Positions 16,836-24,981 of a stretch of 64,000 bases of DNA are shown piece after piece. The translations under genes and the position numbers were made by a program. Under the pieces are notes generated by a model, which saw nothing but the letters and a program-made list of their open reading frames with translations, had not been told where the DNA came from and ran no database searches. Origin of the DNA: Pantoea coffeiphila (GTDB taxonomy: Bacteria; Pseudomonadota; Gammaproteobacteria; Enterobacterales; Enterobacteriaceae); assembly GCF_016909495.1 (NCBI RefSeq), contig NZ_JAFBFW010000006.1, positions 372,001 through 436,000 on the forward strand, in the 5' to 3' direction. Each line of letters opens with the position of its first letter. The first letter of the stretch is position 1.

Positions 16836-17792
16836 TCACTCCTGTGCCAGGATGGCTTCGGCCAGCAGCGTATCAATCACCAGCGTGTTAGCAAAGCCGC
16901 CCTTCAGCGCGGCTACGATGGCGGTAAGCTTATCCAGCCCCGAAGCCACCAGCAGGCCGTTCATCTGGCGCAGGGTATCCAGCTCAATACCGATCACGCG
17001 ATCGTCCACCTCGCCGAGCAGCGGCTGCCCTTCACTGTCAATAAAGCGACCGGCAATAATCCCCGCCGCGCCGTGGGCAACGTAGCGTTCAACTTCTTTT
17101 TCGGTAACGATTTTAAACTGGGTGACGTGGCCGTCCGGGGTGCAGGGGCTGACGGTGAAAATGGCTTTATTACAGCGGGTCAGATGCTGTAGCTGTTCGG
17201 CGATAATCGGCTCTTCGCGCAGCAGGCGGGCCAGTTCGTTGTTGCTGCACACGGCGGGTGCGTTGAGAGTGACGCATAACGCACTGAGCCGGTGGGCTAT
17301 TTCAATCGAGCAGCGTTCGGCGGTGGGCAGCAGCGGGTTGGACATCGCCCCAATCAGCTGCCGTACCGTCAGATTTTCAATCGGCCAGTACGGCACCTTA
17401 TCCGAGATCAGGCTCAGCGTTGAGCCCCAGCTCACGCCGAGCTGATCGCCAGGCTCAAGGAAATCAAGCAGGACGTGCGCAGCCGCTTCGCAGACTTCGT
17501 TAAACCGGCTTTCGTCCGACAGCCCGTCAGCGGGGATCACAAAGGCATCGTCCAGAGAGAAACGTTCCGCAAGACGGTCGGCAAGATCGTTGGTGCGGAA
17601 GTGTTCCCCGCTTAACCGTACCGAGACAATCTCCCGCGTTTTGGCCAGCCTGAGGTAGTTAATCACCGTCAGGCGGGACAGCTTCATGCGGGTGGCGATT
17701 TCGCTTTGCGTCAGGTTTTTCACGTAATAGAGCCATGCCGCTTCGGCAATGATCCTGTCTGACGGCGACGTACTCTTAGGCTGCGTCTTGAT
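16836..17792 (-). CDS. SorC-family sugar-binding regulator with non-canonical start
   Basis: SorC/DeoR-type regulator. The first canonical start in frame is GTG at 17723, but that would cut into the helix-turn-helix. Upstream the frame stays open and encodes SDRIIAEAAWLYYVKNLTQSEIA, exactly the expected N-terminus, with no ATG, GTG or TTG before the in-frame stop. An AGGAG (17800-17804) lies seven bases before an ATC at 17790-17792, giving 318 residues, the normal family length. The effector domain includes LGVSWGSTL and the GAAGIIAGRFIDSEG segment, which bind sugar phosphates in relatives. Located between the aldolase-like gene and the LysR gene; likely local regulator of the polyol operon. 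Confidence 0.8.
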   Translation of the reverse strand: MKTQPKSTSPSDRIIAEAAWLYYVKNLTQSEIATRMKLSRLTVINYLRLAKTREIVSVRLSGEHFRTNDLADRLAERFSLDDAFVIPADGLSDESRFNEVCEAAAHVLLDFLEPGDQLGVSWGSTLSLISDKVPYWPIENLTVRQLIGAMSNPLLPTAERCSIEIAHRLSALCVTLNAPAVCSNNELARLLREEPIIAEQLQHLTRCNKAIFTVSPCTPDGHVTQFKIVTEKEVERYVAHGAAGIIAGRFIDSEGQPLLGEVDDRVIGIELDTLRQMNGLLVASGLDKLTAIVAALKGGFANTLVIDTLLAEAILAQE

Positions 17793-17806
17793 ATCCTTGC
17801 TCCTGG

Positions 17807-18820
17807 TTAGGTTAAATCTGACCGGAGCACATCTTCCGTTATCTCGCTATCGGTTTCAAGATGACGATCGGCGCGCAGGCCTAATCGTTGTAAATCCGCA
17901 TGATAGCCGCGCACGGCTTCCAGCGAGGTGGCTTCGCGATCCACCACCCGGCGCATCCAGTTCACCATGGTCGGCTGATGCTCCGCACCGTTGATCTTGC
18001 GGCCAAACAGCGCCAGCCTGCCGCCGCGCCGTTCGGCCTGCGCCAGCAGCTCAAAGGTATCGCGATGCGTCCCCTGCCCGCCGCCGAGTACGCCCACCAC
18101 CACCGACGGATCGTGGCTGACCAGCTCTTCCAGCGCCTGCGGGCCGTTATAGGCCACTTTAAGAAACTCCGGGCGCTCTGCACGGGTCAGCGAGGCCAGC
18201 GTACGGATAATGCAGTCGTTAATAAACGCTGGAGTATCCCGGGCGCTGAGCCCGGTATCCACGTTCGGGTTAAACACCTCCAGGAAGTGCATAATCCCGT
18301 ACGAGCGGGCGTCAGCGCGGAAGCGTGCGTATGCTTCCAGCGAGGCGACATCGTGTCGTGCATCATTGATCCACGTCAGCGAGTAAAGGCAAATCGGCGC
18401 GCTGGCAAACTCCAGCGCCGCGCCGCGATACGGCAGCGGAGCAAACTCGCGGTAGCGGCCGCCGCGCAGCCCGACCCAGGCATCCGTGGCTTCATTGCCG
18501 CGAAACGCCGCCAGCATCCGGCTGCCCTCGAAAGCGCCCTCTTCCTTCAGCTGCTCCATGGTGGCGGTGGAGGTCAGCATAATATCCAGCGCATCCTGCT
18601 GGATCAGATCGCGGATCTGCTGATGGAATTCAGGCCGGGTGCGCAAACCCACAGCGGCACCGCTGCCGTCGCGGCGATAGCCCATTGCGGTAACGCCTGC
18701 GGCCAGATCGCCGTCTTTGGCATCGGCCAGCATAAAATCACCCGAACGATATTCACCGCGACGGATACGATCGATTTTTCCAGCAAATCGCGTGGTTTTA
18801 AACGGTAGTAACGAACTCAT
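17807..18820 (-). CDS. Class I aldolase-like TIM-barrel protein
   Basis: A 337-residue protein with features of the DeoC/LacD/FbaB-type class I aldolases. DFMLADAKDGDLAAG lies near the N-terminus, followed by IMHFLEVFNPN, then PEFLKVAYNGPQALEEL with a candidate Schiff-base Lys221, VVGVLGGGQGTHRDTFELLAQA, and RLALFGRKINGAE at a phosphate-site position. I assign the fold by motif order, not by a named close relative. In this operon it would cleave a ketose phosphate made by the kinase and GlpD-like dehydrogenase. Good AAGGG ribosome site before ATG at 18820; 12 bp after the kinase stop. Confidence 0.65.
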   Translation of the reverse strand: MSSLLPFKTTRFAGKIDRIRRGEYRSGDFMLADAKDGDLAAGVTAMGYRRDGSGAAVGLRTRPEFHQQIRDLIQQDALDIMLTSTATMEQLKEEGAFEGSRMLAAFRGNEATDAWVGLRGGRYREFAPLPYRGAALEFASAPICLYSLTWINDARHDVASLEAYARFRADARSYGIMHFLEVFNPNVDTGLSARDTPAFINDCIIRTLASLTRAERPEFLKVAYNGPQALEELVSHDPSVVVGVLGGGQGTHRDTFELLAQAERRGGRLALFGRKINGAEHQPTMVNWMRRVVDREATSLEAVRGYHADLQRLGLRADRHLETDSEITEDVLRSDLT

Positions 18821-18832
18821 TTTTTTCCCTTC

Positions 18833-20332
18833 TCAGTAATCGGTAGGTTGAACGTCAAGCAGCGCTTTGATTCCCTGGTCGAGGCGCGTGAATTCCCGGT
18901 AGCGGGCCTGCAGTACCACCACATTTTCGGCAACGGGTTCATGGCGGCGCAGAATGCGGCTCATGGCGGCAGTAGCCTGCTCCAGCGAGGGATAAATCCC
19001 GCCCGCCACGGCGGCACAGATCGCCGCGCCCAGCGCGCCGACCTCTGGCGTATCCACCACTTCAACCGGACGGTTACAGGTATCGGCGAAGATCTGCGCC
19101 CACAGCGGTGAACGTGCCGCCCCGCCGGTCAGACGGATAGCTTCCGGCCAGGCACCGTCGGTGTGAACCAGCAGCGCTTCGGCGTGGCGGCGGTGCTCAA
19201 ACGCCACACCTTCGCAGATGGCGCGAATCATCGAAGCCTCGTTATCCGTGGCGCGCAGGCGCATAAAGCTGCCCTGGTACGGATCGGGGCCGTGGATATA
19301 CGGCATAAAGAAGCAGCGCTGGGTGTCAACCGGGCAGCCTGCTGCGATATTCATCGCTTCGTCCACGCCGATCCGGTTGCCCAGTGCGTGTTTGAGATAC
19401 CAGCCTAAATTGGCGGCCGATGACGGGCTGCCTTCGGCGACCAGTCTGGCTGCACCGTCGCGGTAGAGCATATTCAGCAGCGGATAGTTCTCGCTTATCG
19501 GGCGCGGCACTTCGATGGCGTTAATCGCCCAGGTACCGGCAATAAACACCATACGGTCCGGCGAAGTAACGCCCGCGCCCAGTGCGCAGGAGGACACATC
19601 CATCATGCTACCGGCGACCGGAATGCCCTCGCGCAGCCCGGTCAGTTGGGCAATCCCGGCGGTGATCCGCCCGCCGATGGCGGAGCTGTTGACCACCGGC
19701 GGCAGCTTCTCCGTCAGCGGTCGATGGCCCAGCAGTTCGAATGCCTCCACGGAATAGTCCTGCCTGTCGAGATTCATCAGTCCGCCGCCGCTGGCATCAG
19801 ACGGATCGGTCAGCGCCTCCTGTGTCAGGCAGAAGCGAATGAAATCCTTGCAGGCCAGGCCCCAGCGGGTTTTCGCCATCACCGCCGGTTCATTCTCCGC
19901 CAGCCCGGCCAGCTGGATCAGTGTCTGGCCGCCCCACGGACGGTGGCCGTTTTCATCACTCAACGCACGGTCCTGCCCTGCGGCAATGGTGCGATCGGCG
20001 ATCGGCTGGGCGCGATGATCCACCGAGACAATGCCGGGACGGGTGGGCTGTCCGTGCTGGTCAACGAGGAAGATGCCGTTGCCGAAACCGGTACAGCCAA
20101 CGGCAACCACCCGTCCGGCGGTATCGCCTTCCAGCACGTCGCGGATGGCGGTGAGCGTGGCCTGCCAGAACGCATCACCGTCGCGTTCTACCCGGCCATC
20201 CGGGTAGTGTTCGGTGGTCACTTCGGCGTTGCGGTGGCTGACCAGACGCCCCGTACTGTCAAACAGCGCGACTTTGACGGCGGTGCCACCGGCATCGATG
20301 GCGAGAACGAGAGGTAAGTAGGATGCAGACAT
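18833..20332 (-). CDS. FGGY-family carbohydrate kinase (LyxK/EryA-like)
   Basis: A 499-residue sugar or polyol kinase. N-terminal phosphate loop AIDAGGTAVKVALFD, a GCTGFGNGIFLVD segment, MNLDRQDYS, SMMDVSSCALGAG and C-terminal TGGAARSPLWAQIFAD resemble E. coli LyxK and erythritol kinase EryA more than xylulokinase or glycerol kinase. The frame is open to 20401, but MSASYLPLVLAIDAGG at 20332 is the family start. It begins 5 bp after the GlpD-like stop. It would phosphorylate the imported polyol or ketose as the first step. Confidence 0.87.
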   Translation of the reverse strand: MSASYLPLVLAIDAGGTAVKVALFDSTGRLVSHRNAEVTTEHYPDGRVERDGDAFWQATLTAIRDVLEGDTAGRVVAVGCTGFGNGIFLVDQHGQPTRPGIVSVDHRAQPIADRTIAAGQDRALSDENGHRPWGGQTLIQLAGLAENEPAVMAKTRWGLACKDFIRFCLTQEALTDPSDASGGGLMNLDRQDYSVEAFELLGHRPLTEKLPPVVNSSAIGGRITAGIAQLTGLREGIPVAGSMMDVSSCALGAGVTSPDRMVFIAGTWAINAIEVPRPISENYPLLNMLYRDGAARLVAEGSPSSAANLGWYLKHALGNRIGVDEAMNIAAGCPVDTQRCFFMPYIHGPDPYQGSFMRLRATDNEASMIRAICEGVAFEHRRHAEALLVHTDGAWPEAIRLTGGAARSPLWAQIFADTCNRPVEVVDTPEVGALGAAICAAVAGGIYPSLEQATAAMSRILRRHEPVAENVVVLQARYREFTRLDQGIKALLDVQPTDY

Positions 20333-20337
20333 AATTA

Positions 20338-22008
20338 TTATTTTCCATTCCAGAGAATGCGGGGATCGGCGGCGCAGCCCTGTGACTGCGTTTGCGCCCA
20401 TAAATCATCATGGCCCAGCGTGTCGGCCATAATGTCAGCGATGTTGTCGAGCGTGCAGGTTGAAAGGCGTCCGGTCATGACGATATTTGTCCGGCGCAGG
20501 ATCATATCCTCCAGATTAAGGGTCATACGGTTGCGGGTCAGCCAGATAATTTCGCGGCGCGAGTAGCCCGGCGCATCGGCAACCGGCGCATCCTCCTGCT
20601 GGCCACAAAACGCCGCGACTTCGCGGGCCACGGTGCCGTAGCGGCTATAAAGCTCTTTCGTTCGCTGGGTGGTCAGTCCGCTATCCTGCGCCAGCTGCAC
20701 CACATCCAGCGCGCCCGCTCCCGGGTAGGCGCGATCGGCGGTACTGGCCGTTCGCTGCCGCCCCAGCAGATCGAGCACGCTGTTGGCCGCCATTTCGGCA
20801 AACGAGCGGAAGGTGGTCCATTTTCCCCCGACCAGCGAGATCACCGGCGTACTGCCCGCGCGGTCTTCAAAGAGAGCATGATCGCGGGCGGCCTGTGTGG
20901 CACTGCCGTTGCCCGCCTGCAACGGGCGGATGCCGCTGGTGACCGCGACAATGTGTTCCCGCGTCAGGGTGATATCGTCAAACAGGTGATTCAGTGACGA
21001 CAGCAGATAGTTCACTTCATCATCCACCACCTGGCGGTCCTGCGGATCGTCGGTTTCCACCTCGGTGGTGCCGATCAGCGTGACGTCCTGCACCGGCATA
21101 CAGACCACCATCCGTCCGCGCCCGTCGTCAAAATAGAATGACCGACCGCCCATACGTCCGTGAAGCTGAGGATGACGCAGCACCAGATGCGCGCCCTTTA
21201 CGCCACGGACGCGGGTTGCGTCGATGCCCAGCTGCGAATTGACCCGGTCAATGGCCGAGCCTGCGGCATTAATAATGACTCGGGGCCGCAAGTCTGCCGT
21301 CTCGCCGCTCAGCGGATCGGTCACGGTAATACGTCCATCCTGCATGTATTGCCAGCGGATGTGATTCACTGCGGTTACGCCCTCAATACGGCTGGCGGCC
21401 TCCAGCATTTCAAATACCAGCGCTTCCGGGCCGGTGATTTGCCCGTCGTAATAGCTGATCACCGAACGCACGGCTTTAGGCAAGCCTGGCGGAAAGTTCC
21501 TGCCGCTGAGAACCACTTTATGATGCGGCAGCGCGCGGCGGATCGCCCCAAAACGTTCATAGGCCAACAGGCCACTTTTCAACGCCACGAAACTGAGTGG
21601 ACCGGGGCTGCGGGAAAAGCCAAAAAAGCGCAGCGCCGTGCCCGGCAGCCCTTTCACCCAGTGACGTACCGGCACCACCACCTCCAGCGGTTTCACCAGA
21701 TGGGATGCGTCGTGCAGCAGCATATTACGCTCCCGCGCCGATTCCCGTACCAGATCGAACTCGCGGTTCTCCAGGTAGCGCAGTCCGCCGTGAGCCATAC
21801 GGCTTGACGCACTGCTGGCCCCGGCGCAGAAATCCCCGCTGTCGATCAGCGTTGCCGAAACGCCGTTGAGGGACAGATCCCGCAGCAACCCCACCCCATT
21901 GACACCCCCACCAATCACCAGCACGTCCGGCACCGGGTTCGCTTTCAGCTTTACCCAGGCTTCCTGACGGCCAGTCTGCGATTGATCCCTACTTTCAGAA
22001 CTCAACAT
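20338..22008 (-). CDS. GlpD/EryB-like FAD-dependent polyol-phosphate dehydrogenase
   Basis: A 556-residue flavoprotein of the aerobic glycerol-3-phosphate dehydrogenase family. The FAD motif GGGVNG is at residues 33-38, with GASSASSRMAHGGLRYLE after it, VINAAGSAIDRVN in mid-protein, GTTEVETDD, and VGGKWTTFRSFAEMAA near the C-terminal third. It has the extra C-terminal helical domain of GlpD. First gene of the operon, divergent from the MFS gene at 22214. Close pairing with an EryA-like kinase suggests oxidation of a polyol phosphate at a secondary alcohol, feeding electrons to quinone. Erythritol itself is one option, but no EryC-type isomerase is present. Confidence 0.87.
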   Translation of the reverse strand: MLSSESRDQSQTGRQEAWVKLKANPVPDVLVIGGGVNGVGLLRDLSLNGVSATLIDSGDFCAGASSASSRMAHGGLRYLENREFDLVRESARERNMLLHDASHLVKPLEVVVPVRHWVKGLPGTALRFFGFSRSPGPLSFVALKSGLLAYERFGAIRRALPHHKVVLSGRNFPPGLPKAVRSVISYYDGQITGPEALVFEMLEAASRIEGVTAVNHIRWQYMQDGRITVTDPLSGETADLRPRVIINAAGSAIDRVNSQLGIDATRVRGVKGAHLVLRHPQLHGRMGGRSFYFDDGRGRMVVCMPVQDVTLIGTTEVETDDPQDRQVVDDEVNYLLSSLNHLFDDITLTREHIVAVTSGIRPLQAGNGSATQAARDHALFEDRAGSTPVISLVGGKWTTFRSFAEMAANSVLDLLGRQRTASTADRAYPGAGALDVVQLAQDSGLTTQRTKELYSRYGTVAREVAAFCGQQEDAPVADAPGYSRREIIWLTRNRMTLNLEDMILRRTNIVMTGRLSTCTLDNIADIMADTLGHDDLWAQTQSQGCAADPRILWNGK

Positions 22009-22060
22009 GCGATCTGCCTCACGAAACTTTGATTATTAAACACGTCGTACGCATTACATA

Positions 22061-22093
22061 TGTCAATAACGATAGACTAATGTCAATATCGAT
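22061..22093. promoter_or_regulatory. Paired operator-like direct repeats of the polyol locus
   Basis: TGTCAATAACGAT at 22061-22073 and TGTCAATATCGAT at 22081-22093 are direct repeats differing at one base and spaced 20 bp, two helical turns. They lie in the divergent control region between the GlpD-like gene and the MFS gene. They are the best candidate for the SorC-type regulator's site. Confidence 0.55.
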
Positions 22094-22122
22094 GTAACAG
22101 TAATGTGAAGAAAAAACACCTG

Positions 22123-22161
22123 CCTGCGGGATTTCACCACCCGACAGCCGCAGGTTTTTTT
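22123..22161 (+). terminator. Terminator-like hairpin in the MFS leader
   Basis: CCTGCGG at 22123-22129 pairs with CCGCAGG at 22148-22154, and seven T follow. It sits between the operator repeats and the MFS start at 22214, so it is either a leader attenuator or a guard against transcription from the other promoter. Confidence 0.55.
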
Positions 22162-22213
22162 CTTCTTACCTACTGAAAAACAACGAAAACCTGCATAACT
22201 TTGGAGTGAAATG

Positions 22214-23344
22214 ATGGATAGAGTGAAAAATAACGGGCTGCTGCTGAGCGGAAGCATCATTGCCTTTGTACTGATGGGGGCCGGGCAATCGCTGATGGGG
22301 CCGGTGCTGCCGGAGTTTCGCCAGATGTTCGATCTGACTATTGCTTCAGCCAGCATGGTGGTGACTGCTCAGTGGGTCGGCGCATTAATTGGCGTTATCG
22401 CACTGTTTTTCGCCGGTAAGCGCGACTGGACGGCGCTGGCCTTTACCCTGCTGGTGGTGGGTGCGGCGCTGATGGCGTTTCATCTGAACTGGCCGCTGAC
22501 ACTGCTGGGATCGCTGGCGTTTGGAGCCGGTTACGGTGCCAGCCTGGCGCTGGTGAATACGCGCCTGCTTGACGCCTTTGGCAAAAAGGGGCCGTCGATG
22601 GTCAGCCTGGTCAACGCCCTGTTTGGCGGCGGTGCCATTGTCGCCCCGCTGGTGTTTGTGGCGCTGGCGCGCAATCCGCAGCTGTGCTTCGGCATTCTGG
22701 CTGTCGGGCTGGTCCTGCCGCTGCTGCTGTCGTTTCGTTTTCCAAAAACGCACGCGGCAGAAGAAGCGGCTCAGGGCAACAGCGGTTTCACGCTCTCGGT
22801 GCCGACGCTGCTGGTAGGTGCATCGGGTACGGCGATTGAGGCCTGCCTGATCGGACTGGGCCCGGTGATCCTGGTGGCGGGGAATTTCAGCGACACGGCG
22901 GCGGCCAGCGCGCTTTCACTGTTCTTTGTCTTTTTCCTCAGCGGGCGCATTGCGCTGAGCTTTGTCGGCCATCGTCTGCCGGCCGCGCCGATGCTGATCG
23001 GCGGCTTTGTCGGTGGCGCTGTGCTGCTTGCCTGCGCCGGGAGCGGGATCGCCCCGACGCTGACCTATCCGCTGGCGGGCTTCTTTATCGGCAGCATCTT
23101 CCCGAACTTCTTTGTGTTTGGTTCGGCGCGAATGGGCAACGACCCGCGCACCGGCTCAATTATCGTGACCGCCGCACTGGCCGGAGGCGTGGCCGGGCCG
23201 CTGATTGTGGGACAGGTGATGGCAAATCTGCCGCCGCTGACGCCGTTCTGGCTGCTGGCAGGCTACAGCGCGTTTGTTGCGCTGTGTGGTCTGCGCATTC
23301 TGAAAAACCGGGCGGCATCGGCAGTGCCCGTCACCGGAAAATAA
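22214..23344 (+). CDS. MFS transporter of the polyol locus
   Basis: A 376-residue major facilitator with about twelve hydrophobic segments; LMGPVLPEFRQMFDLTIASASMVVTAQWVGALIG covers the first two helices. Two adjacent ATG codons start the frame; the second (22214) lies seven bases after GGAG. It is divergent from the GlpD/kinase/aldolase operon and shares its operator region. Import of the sugar alcohol or sugar is therefore its likely job, although family membership alone cannot tell import from export. A hairpin terminator follows at 23506. Confidence 0.83.
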   Translation: MDRVKNNGLLLSGSIIAFVLMGAGQSLMGPVLPEFRQMFDLTIASASMVVTAQWVGALIGVIALFFAGKRDWTALAFTLLVVGAALMAFHLNWPLTLLGSLAFGAGYGASLALVNTRLLDAFGKKGPSMVSLVNALFGGGAIVAPLVFVALARNPQLCFGILAVGLVLPLLLSFRFPKTHAAEEAAQGNSGFTLSVPTLLVGASGTAIEACLIGLGPVILVAGNFSDTAAASALSLFFVFFLSGRIALSFVGHRLPAAPMLIGGFVGGAVLLACAGSGIAPTLTYPLAGFFIGSIFPNFFVFGSARMGNDPRTGSIIVTAALAGGVAGPLIVGQVMANLPPLTPFWLLAGYSAFVALCGLRILKNRAASAVPVTGK

Positions 23345-23505
23345 GATTTTGTGATGGTTGATAATTCTGCTGCCGATAGCCTGATTACCGTGGTTTCACG
23401 CTTCGCGTTAGAAAGTGAACCAGAAGGGTATTGCCGTTTATCGGAAGGGGTACGCAGTGAGATGCCCGCCTGGCAGTAAAGTGGCGGACAGATGGTCCGA
23501 TCGGA

Positions 23506-23531
23506 TATCCCCGCGGACTGCGGGGATACCT
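23506..23531. terminator. Terminator between convergent MFS and HPP genes
   Basis: TATCCCCGC at 23506-23514 pairs with GCGGGGATA at 23520-23528 around a 5-base loop, followed by a short T-rich tract. It lies 9 bp from the end of the HPP gene. Confidence 0.65.
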
Positions 23532-23536
23532 TTCTG

Positions 23537-24268
23537 TCACGCAGCGGGGCGGCTTAGCTGCCGACGTTCGGCGATCTTTTCGGCGTGCAGCAGCACTTCC
23601 TGCAGATCGCCTTCATCGATATCGAGCAGCTGGCCTGCCAGCAGTGCCTCGTGCAGGTCGTCACGGGTGATCGATACGGTGATGTCAACCGGCGGCGGCG
23701 CGGGTTCCGCAGCGGCCAGCGGGTGCGGATAGCGACGCCCGGCAAGGTTGTTGAACAGAATGGCCAGCAGCGCCAGCGACACCGAATTCAGCAGGACCGG
23801 GGTAAACGCAAACTCATAGCCCGTGCTGTGGATGCCCGGCCCGCCGAGCACGGCGGTCAGCGCCACGGCTCCACCGGGCGGATGCAGGCAGCGCAGCTTA
23901 AACATCAGTGCAATTGCCAGGCACGCCGCTACCCCGCAGGCAATCGCCGGATTATCAATCCAGATCCCGACGGTCACCCCGGTCAGCGCGGAGACAAAGT
24001 TACCGCCAACGATCGACCACGGCTGGGCCAGCGGGCTGTTGGGTACGCCAAATAATAAAACGGCCGAGGCCCCCACCGGGGCGACAAACCATAGGTTAAC
24101 CTCACCCAGCACCCAGTGGCTGAACAGGCTGGTGATCGCCAGCCCGATACCGGCACCGATACTGGCAAGAACCATCTGCTTTCTGGCAACCGCCAGCGGA
24201 TGGGGTTTCAGGCGACCGAAGAAGATCCGGACCTTAGCGATAAAGGTATCTGGAGGGGACTGATTCAT
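23537..24268 (-). CDS. HPP-family integral membrane protein
   Basis: A 243-residue protein with four to five hydrophobic segments and the family motif CLHPPGGAVALTAVLGG at about residues 127-143. The C-terminal 60 residues (ITRDDLHEALLAGQLLDIDEGDLQEVLLHAEKIAERR) look like the start of a CBS-type cytosolic domain that is much shorter than in two-domain HPP-CBS proteins. HPP proteins are linked to nitrite transport in cyanobacteria and plants; the role in enterobacteria is not known to me. No partner gene is nearby; it is monocistronic. Confidence 0.8.
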   Translation of the reverse strand: MNQSPPDTFIAKVRIFFGRLKPHPLAVARKQMVLASIGAGIGLAITSLFSHWVLGEVNLWFVAPVGASAVLLFGVPNSPLAQPWSIVGGNFVSALTGVTVGIWIDNPAIACGVAACLAIALMFKLRCLHPPGGAVALTAVLGGPGIHSTGYEFAFTPVLLNSVSLALLAILFNNLAGRRYPHPLAAAEPAPPPVDITVSITRDDLHEALLAGQLLDIDEGDLQEVLLHAEKIAERRQLSRPAA

Positions 24269-24444
24269 AGCGCAGGTGACTAATCCATAGAAAATTCTTA
24301 TATTATGAGCGGGCGATTCTCCTCCGATTACGCCCCGCAGACAACCTGCAAAAAAGTAAGGTTTTTCATATTCAACCGACCGGTTTTCGGCTACGGTATT
24401 TTTTATCTTTATAAAATCGCTGTGTTATTTTTCAAGGAGCTGTA

Positions 24445-24852
24445 ATGCGTCGTTACGTACTGAAGGGAGTTATGCTGATGTTAGTGGGTTCTTTGGCCGC
24501 CTGCAGTCAGTCCACGGATAGCGTCACCGCCCACACCAAAAGTTATGTTTTTAAAGCCAAAAACGATTTTGACCCCAATTACACCACCCAGATTTCCGGC
24601 ACTATCCAGTTAATGAAGCCTGTTTTTAAAACGTTTTATGATGACGGCGTAAAGGATCGTCAGGCGGGGATGACGCGCGAACAGGCGCTGCTGAAAGCGG
24701 AAAACTTCAGAAAAGAAAAATCCTCAGAAAAGATGGAAAGCCAGCATACCTTTATTAACAGCAGCTATACCAGTTCGCTGAGCGACAAGCAGCGGGCGCT
24801 GTTTATTAATGAGGCGATGGGAACCTATCTGGACGGTTTTGACGGCCGCTGA
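24445..24852 (+). CDS. Exc2-family lipoprotein
   Basis: A 135-residue lipoprotein. The signal peptide ends in the lipobox L-A-A-C (Cys20), and the mature part is charged and rich in lysine (YVFKAKNDFDPNYTTQISGTIQLMKPVFKTFYDDGVKDRQAGMTREQA). It resembles the chromosomal relatives of Exc2, the entry-exclusion protein of ColE1-type plasmids. The Gln/Ser residues after the Cys would favour outer-membrane sorting. ATG has AAGGAG nine bases upstream. Function in the chromosome is not known. Confidence 0.75.
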   Translation: MRRYVLKGVMLMLVGSLAACSQSTDSVTAHTKSYVFKAKNDFDPNYTTQISGTIQLMKPVFKTFYDDGVKDRQAGMTREQALLKAENFRKEKSSEKMESQHTFINSSYTSSLSDKQRALFINEAMGTYLDGFDGR

Positions 24853-24904
24853 TCGGAAACTACCGTAGTGATTCTGCGGCTCGCATCATAGTTAATGAGC
24901 AAGC

Positions 24905-24962
24905 CGGGGCCAGACCCAGCGATTCATCTGGCCCCGACGAGCCGCCTTTAGCCAGCGGCTCG
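24905..24962. terminator. Two consecutive hairpins between convergent genes
   Basis: CGGGGCCAGA (24905-24914) pairs with TCTGGCCCCG (24927-24936), and CGAGCCGC (24938-24945) pairs with GCGGCTCG (24955-24962). Both stems are perfect. There is no T run, so termination efficiency is uncertain, but the site between the Exc2 and ZigA stops fits a bidirectional block. Confidence 0.5.
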
Positions 24963-24981
24963 TTACCCTGACGGATGCAGG

